Positions 58,318-64,000 of a stretch of DNA of 64,000 nucleotides are shown in pieces. Each line of letters begins with the position of its first letter. Position 1 is the stretch's first letter. Origin of the DNA: Aequorivita antarctica (lineage in GTDB: Bacteria; Bacteroidota; Bacteroidia; Flavobacteriales; Flavobacteriaceae); the NCBI RefSeq assembly GCF_007997155.1, contig NZ_VORT01000007.1, positions 165,904-229,903 on the forward strand. Reading direction: 5' to 3'. Made by a program: the position numbers and the translations under genes. The notes below the pieces were generated by a model. It worked only from the letters and a program-made list of their open reading frames with translations. It was not told the origin of the DNA and did not search any database.

Positions 58318-58683
58318 TCAATCCATCTCGTTGAGCACTCCCTTGAGAGTGGTCTTGAACTTTCTTTTGGAGATAAAGGCATCAAGGATGGTAAAGATGG
58401 TTTTTTGTTCCTCCTTGTCAAGGCTATCGATAAGCGTTACCCGTTCCATCAAAGTCTTGTCGAGCGAGTGCACTTCCTTTAGGTCTTCCACACCCGTAAA
58501 GAGCTCCGCCATAGAAATACCGAGAGCCTTTGCAATTTTCTCTACCGTAGATATAGATGGATCGGTCTTGCCGTTCTCAATGCGTGAGTATTGAGCCGCC
58601 CCCATCCCAATGGCTGTAATAACCTCTTTTTGAGAAAGACCCTTTACCTCTCGAATCCGCTTTATATTGTCGCCTATTTTCAT
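58318..58683 (-). CDS. XRE-family transcriptional regulator
   Basis: About 121 residues from the ATG at 58683; a longer frame could start at 58743. The Cro/CI-type helix-turn-helix is clear: MKIGDNIKRIREVKGLSQKE, GAAQYSRIENGKTDPSISTV and KIAKALGISMAELF. The C-terminal part is helical (DKEEQKTIFTILDAFISKRK). It probably represses the divergent ATPase/recombinase genes and itself through the paired sites at 58760-58813, as in phage and mobile-element regulators. Confidence 0.9.
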   Translation of the reverse strand: MKIGDNIKRIREVKGLSQKEVITAIGMGAAQYSRIENGKTDPSISTVEKIAKALGISMAELFTGVEDLKEVHSLDKTLMERVTLIDSLDKEEQKTIFTILDAFISKRKFKTTLKGVLNEMD

Positions 58684-58755
58684 ATTGTTGCTTAATGTTA
58701 CAACAAAGCTACGTTTTAAAGCCCTATTTATCAATTTAGACATCGTTTGTAAAAT

Positions 58756-58813
58756 TATATTTGCTTAATAAGGCAAATATATATAAATTTGCTTAATTGA
58801 TTGATAAGGCAAA
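58756..58813. promoter_or_regulatory. Operator and divergent promoters between regulator and ATPase gene
   Basis: Two inverted repeats share the half-sites TTTGCTTA and TAAGGCAAA: TTTGCTTAATAAGGCAAA at 58760-58777, and a wider copy at 58788-58813. Plus-strand -7 boxes TATATTTG (58756-58763) and TAAATTTG (58784-58791), and a minus-strand TATATTTG (58774-58781), fit the Bacteroidota TAnnTTTG consensus and lie inside or beside the repeats. Binding by the adjacent XRE protein would block both directions. Confidence 0.65.
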
Positions 58814-58820
58814 AAATAAT

Positions 58821-60416
58821 ATGGCTGCGCTAAATACAGAGAACCCACTCCACCTAACCTACAAAAACGACCTTGTGAGCATCGCAGTCTTGGGCGGTAT
58901 CAAGTTAGAAGCACTGGAGCGATTGCGAGGAACATTAAAAGTACAGCTCAACAAAAGCGCACGCCCACCGCTAAGGCACAACCTAGATTTATACAGCGAC
59001 ACCCAGCTCGACAGGTTTGCAAAAAAGTGCGCAGAAAAATTAGAGATCGGCGCAAGTTTAATATCTGCATCCTTTTACGAACTCATAGAGGAACTTGAAA
59101 AATACAGGCTATCGCAGATCAAAGAACGGGAAGAAAGAGCCAAGCCAACTACCATAGAACTGACCACCAAAGAACAAGAAACCGCCATCAATTTTTTAAA
59201 GGAACCCAATCTATTAGAAAAGACCAATGATCTTATTGGAAAAAGTGGTGTTATTGGCGAGGACATCAATAGGCAAATAATGTATTTAGTTTTTACAAAA
59301 AGAAAGCAGCAACAGCCATTGCACGTTATCAGTTTTGGGAGCAGCGGAACGGGAAAAACCCACCTACAAGAAAAAGTAAGTGAATGTATGCCGCCAGAAG
59401 ATATTATCGGTATCACAACATTATCAGACAACGCCTTTTACTATTTTGAAAGAAAAGCACTCTCCCATAAAATTATCATCATCGAGGATCTGGACGGTTT
59501 TGTAGGTGCATTATATCCCTTACGTGAACTACAGACCAAAAAGAAAATAGTAAAGACCATTGTACGCAAAGACAGCAACGGCAAGACAAAAACAGAACAT
59601 TTAATAGTGGAAGGCCCCGTGTGCGTTGGCGGTTGCACCACCAAAGAGGGTATTTATGAAGATAACGCAAACCGTAGTTTTCTGCTCTACCTAAACGAAA
59701 GCAATGCCCAGGACCAAAAGATAATGGACTACCAGAGGCGGGCAGCCTCGGGAAACATCAACCCGCACCAAGAAACAGAAGTGCAGGAATTTTTACAGAA
59801 CGTCCAGCGCGTTTTAAAGCCCGTAAAAATCATCAATCCTTTTGCGGAAAAATTGGTATTACCAGAATCCGTATTCAAACCAAGAAGAACAAACTCACAT
59901 TACCTGCAATTTATTGAGGCGGTTACTTTTTACCATCAGTTCCAAAGGGAAAGCAAGTTCGATAAAAAAACAGGAGAAGAATATATTGAGGTAACGATTG
60001 AAGATATAGAAAATGCAAATTATCTGCTAAAAGATGTGCTTTTAAGAAAGAGTGATGAACTCACGGGCAGCTGTAGAAATTACCTCGAAGATGTAAAGAC
60101 ATATTTAAAATCACAGAAAAAGAAACAATTTAACGCCTTTGAAATCCGTAAAGCTTTACGAGTTCCCAAGACCTCACAATGGCGCTACCACAGGCAATTG
60201 GAAGATAGCTACCTCATTAAGAAAGTAAAGAAGAAAGACAAGCAAACTAACCAATATCAAGTCACAGACGAAAAGGAATACCAACAAATGGAAGCACAGA
60301 TACAAACGGTATTGGATGACTGCTTAGAGCATATAAAAAAATCTGTCTGCGGCGACTCGCCGTGTTCCAGTGTTCCAAAGCGTTCCAAATCCAAAGTGGA
60401 ACGGTCAACCAAATAA
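58821..60416 (+). CDS. P-loop ATPase of Bacteroidota mobile elements (primase-associated helicase-like)
   Basis: About 531 residues from the ATG at 58821 (a TTG at 58797 adds eight, but falls near the predicted transcription start). Walker A FGSSGTGKTH lies near residues 173-182, and a Walker B-like IIIIEDLDGF follows; later motifs include ELQTKKKIVKT and GGCTTKEGIYEDNANRS. From memory, this region matches the ATPase half of CHC2-zinc-finger DNA primases on Bacteroidota conjugative elements. Here the primase half is absent, and the C terminus carries a winged-helix-like segment. It lies upstream of two recombinase genes and is probably a replication or recombination helper. Confidence 0.7.
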   Translation: MAALNTENPLHLTYKNDLVSIAVLGGIKLEALERLRGTLKVQLNKSARPPLRHNLDLYSDTQLDRFAKKCAEKLEIGASLISASFYELIEELEKYRLSQIKEREERAKPTTIELTTKEQETAINFLKEPNLLEKTNDLIGKSGVIGEDINRQIMYLVFTKRKQQQPLHVISFGSSGTGKTHLQEKVSECMPPEDIIGITTLSDNAFYYFERKALSHKIIIIEDLDGFVGALYPLRELQTKKKIVKTIVRKDSNGKTKTEHLIVEGPVCVGGCTTKEGIYEDNANRSFLLYLNESNAQDQKIMDYQRRAASGNINPHQETEVQEFLQNVQRVLKPVKIINPFAEKLVLPESVFKPRRTNSHYLQFIEAVTFYHQFQRESKFDKKTGEEYIEVTIEDIENANYLLKDVLLRKSDELTGSCRNYLEDVKTYLKSQKKKQFNAFEIRKALRVPKTSQWRYHRQLEDSYLIKKVKKKDKQTNQYQVTDEKEYQQMEAQIQTVLDDCLEHIKKSVCGDSPCSSVPKRSKSKVERSTK

Positions 60417-60493
60417 ATATCAAACGTTTAGCCCGACCGTTCCACAGTTCCACCAAAAAGGGTATGCGGGCATAGTTTTCTAAAGCTACAATT

Positions 60494-61411
60494 ATGGTCA
60501 TAAACGATTTACAAAACGATAGTTACAGCGCACTGGCAAAAGGATTTAAAGCATGGCTCGATGTATTGGGCTACAGCAATAGTATGAAAAACAACTATCC
60601 CAAAATGCTCTGCGAGTTCCTCTACCATCTTGAAAAAAAGAACATCAACCAACTGGCATATATAAAGAAAGAACATATCACGATGTACTATGCACACTTG
60701 CAACAAAGACCAAGCAAGACACGAGACGGCGCATTAAGCAATGCCTATTTAAACCAACATCAACAAGCACTAAAAAAATTTAGGGAATATCTAAAAAAGC
60801 ACGGAGCAATGCCTTTTGTCCTTCCCATCAAAAGGGAAAAGGCAAATGATAGTATTATAAAAGTCGCTACACTGGACCAGATAAAAATGATGTTCAAAGC
60901 TACAGACGAGAGCCACCCAAAAGAGGAATATAGAGCAGCACACAAAGCACTATTAGTGTGTTTGTATAGTCTTGGACTACGGGCGCAAGAAGTCTGTCAC
61001 ATCGAGCTGAAACATATCCATTATGAACGAGCCTACATTTTTGTGGCCAAAGGGAAAAATTACAAACAACGCTATGTTCCCATCAATGCCTACAATCTGA
61101 AAATATTGGAAACATACAGATATGATGAGCGGTATAAATTTAAGAAAGCACCAGAGAGCAAATACCTTTTTTTATCAGACCGCTCTTTAAAACTGCATTA
61201 TACAACCATCCGTAATTACTTACAAACCATCATTGAAACAACCAATAACTACGAACTCAAAAAACTGGCGCTAACGCCCCACTCGATGCGCCACAGTATC
61301 GCCACGCATTTTTTACAAAGTGGAATGCCATTAACAGATATACAAAGATTTTTAGGACACAGTAGTTTAGAAAGCACACAAATTTATACCCATATTTTAA
61401 ACGAAAAATAA
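60494..61411 (+). CDS. Tyrosine recombinase with complete active site
   Basis: The 305-residue XerC/D-like integrase has an N-terminal SAM-like DNA-binding domain (~10-105) and a catalytic domain. All catalytic residues are seen: Arg in YSLGLRAQEV, Lys in AKGKNYKQRY, His/Arg in TPHSMRHSIA, His in FLGHSSLEST and the Tyr nucleophile in QIYTHI. It lies 2 bases upstream of a second, atypical recombinase gene, so the two proteins probably work together, as in other two-recombinase elements. Confidence 0.9.
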   Translation: MVINDLQNDSYSALAKGFKAWLDVLGYSNSMKNNYPKMLCEFLYHLEKKNINQLAYIKKEHITMYYAHLQQRPSKTRDGALSNAYLNQHQQALKKFREYLKKHGAMPFVLPIKREKANDSIIKVATLDQIKMMFKATDESHPKEEYRAAHKALLVCLYSLGLRAQEVCHIELKHIHYERAYIFVAKGKNYKQRYVPINAYNLKILETYRYDERYKFKKAPESKYLFLSDRSLKLHYTTIRNYLQTIIETTNNYELKKLALTPHSMRHSIATHFLQSGMPLTDIQRFLGHSSLESTQIYTHILNEK

Positions 61412-61413
61412 AG

Positions 61414-62298
61414 ATGGAATATACAGAATACCTAATCCGTGAAGGTTACACCACAAATACCCAAAACCATTTTAAGGAACGATTGCAATTATATAAAAGT
61501 TGGTGCAAGAAAACAGGAAACGAAATCACTCAAATGCGTTATGAAATCTTCTTGAAATACATCGCCTATCTAAAACGCAAAGGATACCAGCCCCAGACCA
61601 TCAGCAACCATTTAGCGACTTTAAAAAATTACTATAGTTTTTTAGAAATCTATCACGCCACAACAAACCCGACCGAGGATATTACTATGAGAGGAGCGAT
61701 TAATAAAGTCGTTTACAATCCACTGAGCAATGACCAATTGGAAGATATGTACTATCGTTTTCCAACGGAAAACATACGGTGCTCAAACCATCGACTGTAT
61801 GCAAAGAAAAATAAAGTCATTGTCGGTCTAATGATTTATCAAGGGCTCAATGCCACTACCATAAAACAATTAAGAGAAGAAGACTTTGATCTCTACAAAG
61901 GAAAGTTAAACGTTCCCAGTACCTTGCGAAGCAATGAACGGGAACTGCCCCTGCAATCGTGGCAGCTGCTCCCGTTGTTGGAATATATAAATGAAGTACG
62001 TCCAGTGATGTTGGCGCACAACTACACAAGCATATCCGAAGAACACTTTTTTGATGCTCCAAAGCAGATAAACAATGTGTTGATGTTGAATATCAAAAAG
62101 CTGCAAAAGATCAATCCACAATTAGAGAGTACAAACCACTTGCGGAGTAGTGTTATTATTAATTGGCTAAAACAATACGATCTTAGAAAAGTACAATATA
62201 TGGCAGGGCATAAATACATCAGCAGCACCGAAAAATACCAAGAGAGCAATCTGGAAGAATTACAGAAGTCCGTTGAAATGTACCATCCACTGCAATGA
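61414..62298 (+). CDS. Tyrosine recombinase-like protein with altered active site
   Basis: The 294-residue protein follows the same two-domain plan as its neighbour but has changes at key positions. The first Arg is replaced (YQGLNATTIKQL, Asn where GLRxxE is usual). The His of HxxR appears to be Asn (STNHLRSSV). The second Arg, the GH motif (MAGHKYIS) and a candidate Tyr (EKYQES) remain. The protein may be a non-catalytic or asymmetric partner that helps the first recombinase bind or bend DNA. It ends 20 bases before a large inverted repeat. Confidence 0.8.
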   Translation: MEYTEYLIREGYTTNTQNHFKERLQLYKSWCKKTGNEITQMRYEIFLKYIAYLKRKGYQPQTISNHLATLKNYYSFLEIYHATTNPTEDITMRGAINKVVYNPLSNDQLEDMYYRFPTENIRCSNHRLYAKKNKVIVGLMIYQGLNATTIKQLREEDFDLYKGKLNVPSTLRSNERELPLQSWQLLPLLEYINEVRPVMLAHNYTSISEEHFFDAPKQINNVLMLNIKKLQKINPQLESTNHLRSSVIINWLKQYDLRKVQYMAGHKYISSTEKYQESNLEELQKSVEMYHPLQ

Positions 62299-62317
62299 AA
62301 AACCCGTCTGAATCCCC

Positions 62318-62375
62318 ACAGGATAAAAGCCAGATTATTGCCGAAAAGGCAAAAATCCCCTGTCTTTTATCCTGT
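62318..62375. repeat. Long inverted repeat after the recombinase genes
   Basis: Arms ACAGGATAAAAGCCAG (62318-62333) and CTGTCTTTTATCCTGT (62360-62375) pair with one mismatch. A small inner hairpin TTGCC-GAAAA-GGCAA occupies 62338-62352. No T-run follows, so a recombination or protein-binding site is as likely as a terminator. Confidence 0.65.
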
Positions 62376-62554
62376 TCCGCTTGCCACCACTTCTATGGTT
62401 TTTATGTCACATTTTTTGTAGCCAACGCACAAACAGCACATTACTTTTTTAAGAAAATTTAGTTGTTTAAAGAAAGCTGTAATCTTAAAAAAGTAAAGAG
62501 CTGCGCCAACGCCACAAAACAAAAAATCCGCCATAAAAACCATCCCAAGCCAAG

Positions 62555-62643
62555 TTACATAATAGTAGTTATAATAGCTTCCCTTTTGGTTGCCTGCGGC
62601 GCTCTTTATTGTTGCGGGTGTAGTTATAACTGCTATTATGTAA
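62555..62643. repeat. Inverted repeat with TTACATAATAG ends
   Basis: Twenty-base arms (62555-62574 and 62624-62643) pair with one mismatch around a 49-base spacer. The outer ends are TTACATAATAG and CTATTATGTAA, related to those of the repeat at 63067-63144. Confidence 0.65.
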
Positions 62644-62878
62644 AATGTCCGCTCTGCCAACGCTCTTTGCCCACGCTGCTGCCAGCGCACTACGATTGTT
62701 AATATTTATGCTCAATCGCCGCATAAGTGGCTATCATTTTTAAAAGCCGAAGATTGCCTTTGCGCTCAAAAATCCACCGCCTAAATCTTCATCTTTTTAA
62801 AACGTCAATCCCACTCGGATGGAAAATCCTTACGGGAATACAATCCAAAAAAGCCAATCCGCTGAAGTTCGGGCAAAA

Positions 62879-62900
62879 CCCGAGCGGACGGGCCTTTTTT
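62879..62900 (+). terminator. Possible rho-independent terminator
   Basis: A short stem CCCG-AGCGGA-CGGG is followed by CC and six T. It is modest in length, and the transcript it would end is not identified. Confidence 0.35.
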
Positions 62901-63066
62901 GTTGGGCGTTCCGATAAGTGAAGTACAGCGATGGAAGGAGCGTTGGCGGTGCTTCGCTTATCGGAATGCTTGCCCAGCGGCAAAGAGCGACACCCAGTTT
63001 GTCTTTTGTTTAAAGTTCAAAGGTTTATTGTTCAGTTCGGAAGTGAGCGTTGGGCGTAGCGGCTAT

Positions 63067-63144
63067 TTTACATAGTTGTATTATAGAAAAGATTGGGCAG
63101 AGTTCGGCTGTAGTCGGCTGTTCTATAATGCCCAATTATGTAAA
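63067..63144. repeat. Second inverted repeat with TTTACATA ends
   Basis: Arms at 63067-63088 and 63121-63144 pair with a small internal bulge, and the pairing extends outwards for a few bases (GGCTAT against ATAGCT). An inner TTGGGC/GCCCAA pair lies inside. Both this site and 62555-62643 end in TTACATA/TATGTAA-type motifs. Confidence 0.6.
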
Positions 63145-63721
63145 TATAGCTTTGGAAAGCACTACTGCCACGCCACTTTTTGCAACGGTTTTTACCACTT
63201 AAAAATCAATGACGAAATCAAAAACTGTTGCCGTGGCTTTTGGTGGCTGTAGTGCTGTGCGGCTGTAAGGGAGCAGGGCAAGAACAGGGGCTTTTTGCTT
63301 TTCCGCAAAAATCTGGGCTTGCCCTGCGAGGGCTTTACCTTCCAAATCTATCAACCCAGTTTTTAGAAAAAAAATCAAGGAAATCTTCATCAAGGAAACC
63401 TTCATCAAAACTGGCTTTACATCTTTTAACAGGGAAGAAACCTTGCGTAATTTTGCAGTATAAATACTGTTATTCAAGTAGTTGAGAATTAAAACAACCT
63501 TAAAAAAACTACTGTCACAACTTAACCGAAACCACTGTTTTACCTTCGTGGGAAAGGCTCGTAAACTGTTGTCCTTTTTTTATTTGAACAAAAATTAAAC
63601 TTTTGGGAAATCCAAAGATATATGTAACAAGGCAAAGGGTACAGCGAATGAAACCTAAAAACCTTACTGACATTGTTAAATAAAAACAACGTGATATAAT
63701 AATTTAAAAAAATAGCTGATT

Positions 63722-63889
63722 ATGGGCAAAAAAAAGAAAAACACGAATGAGAACCAAATCCAATTAACGTTGCCGAGCTGGTGGAAACTACTGATAATTG
63801 CTGTAGTAATAATAACAATTTTTAGAATAGACCCGATGACGGTTCTCGAAGCGATAAAAGACATCGCAAAACATTGGCTGAGTGGATAG
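63722..63889 (+). CDS. Small membrane protein (55 aa)
   Basis: A short frame encodes a basic, polar N terminus (MGKKKKNTNENQ), then WWKLLIIAVVIITIF as a single transmembrane helix, then an amphipathic helix (MTVLEAIKDIAKHWLSG). The composition is protein-like, and the stop is one base from the next ATG, so the two are probably co-translated. No family is recognised. Confidence 0.5.
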   Translation: MGKKKKNTNENQIQLTLPSWWKLLIIAVVIITIFRIDPMTVLEAIKDIAKHWLSG

Positions 63890-63890
63890 A

Positions 63891-64000
63891 ATGAGTATAT
63901 TTACGGTACGTTCTTTAAAATACAATTTTGGTCAAAAGCGTGCCAGGAGAGATGAACCGCTCTACGTGAAAAACTGTTGGTTGAGCAATCATTTAGGAAA
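63891..64000 (+). CDS. Unidentified gene, cut by the right edge
   Basis: The visible 36 codons begin MSIFTVRSLKYNFGQKRARR and are open to the window end. The start follows the 55-residue gene by one base. Too little is present to assign a function. Confidence 0.45.
   Translation, partial: MSIFTVRSLKYNFGQKRARRDEPLYVKNCWLSNHLG

Larger units (their letters stand above)
62299..63721. other. Non-coding region dense in inverted repeats
   Basis: About 1.4 kb without a credible gene; open frames here lack start context and conserved composition. It has higher G+C than the Rhs array and at least five inverted repeats, listed separately or in the findings. The words CGCTCTTTGCC (62661-62671) and GGCAAAGAGCG (62979-62989) are perfect complements. 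TTCCGATAAG near 62910 recurs inverted near 62955. The part from 63190 to 63720 contains a short tandem (AAATCTTCATCAAGG and AAACCTTCATCAA). Confidence 0.5.

Noticed and set aside
62463..63485. Several short open frames (60-107 codons) on both strands
   Set aside because: They overlap the inverted repeats, have low-complexity or Cys-rich translations without any domain pattern, and lack start context.

Overview
The window looks like a chromosome segment of a low-GC Flavobacteriia-type Bacteroidota. Supporting signs are the AT-rich DNA, start/stop-coupled genes with frequent TTG starts, promoter -7 boxes of the TAnnTTTG type, many SPII lipoproteins, Bacteroidota-style Rhs/YD-repeat giants, and an ATPase domain familiar from Bacteroidota mobile elements. 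I see no rRNA, no complete tRNA and no CRISPR array.

Layout. (1) 1-9.4 kb: a glycan locus. It has four glycosyltransferase genes in a tight plus-strand operon, three of them carrying paralogous GT2 domains and one of these a GT4-GT2 fusion, then a GH76-like hydrolase gene. A minus-strand pair, another GH76-like gene and a GT4 gene, converges on it. (2) 9.4-15.5 kb: a defence-type island bracketed by diverged direct repeats. It holds a possible PD-(D/E)XK nuclease, a HEPN-motif protein and an AbiE-type toxin-antitoxin pair in which both genes are damaged. (3) 15.5-16.6 kb: a tyrosine recombinase gene, just beyond a strong terminator that closes the next block. (4) 16.6-27.5 kb, minus strand: six tandem cassettes. 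Each has a near-identical ~270-bp Rhs core leader fused to a different C-terminal domain (CT) and is followed by a different small candidate immunity gene. A ParE-like toxin-antitoxin pair sits inside the array.

(5) 27.7-39.0 kb, plus strand: an almost gapless operon for a type II secretion/type IV pilus-like machine. It encodes pseudopilins, GspF, GspG, a prepilin peptidase, GspE, a secretin, GspL-, GspM- and GspC-like proteins, and a fibronectin-like lipoprotein. (6) 39.3-58.3 kb, same strand: an OmpH-like protein, a lipoprotein, a 1918-aa SpvB/TcB-like surface protein, two small exported proteins and a 3467-aa Rhs protein, then a probable membrane immunity protein and a 29-codon membrane peptide. 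(7) 58.3-64 kb: an XRE regulator facing a P-loop ATPase gene and two tyrosine recombinase genes across a shared operator, then ~1.4 kb of non-coding DNA dense in inverted repeats, a 55-aa membrane protein and a gene cut by the window edge.

Working model (inference). Blocks 4-6 form one polymorphic-toxin locus. The secretion machine exports or assembles the TcB-like/Rhs pair at the envelope, and the divergent array stores alternative toxin tips with their immunity genes. The predicted compartments of the immunity proteins fit the few recognisable tips: a zincin-like tip pairs with an exported protein, and a predicted RNase-like tip with a cytosolic one.
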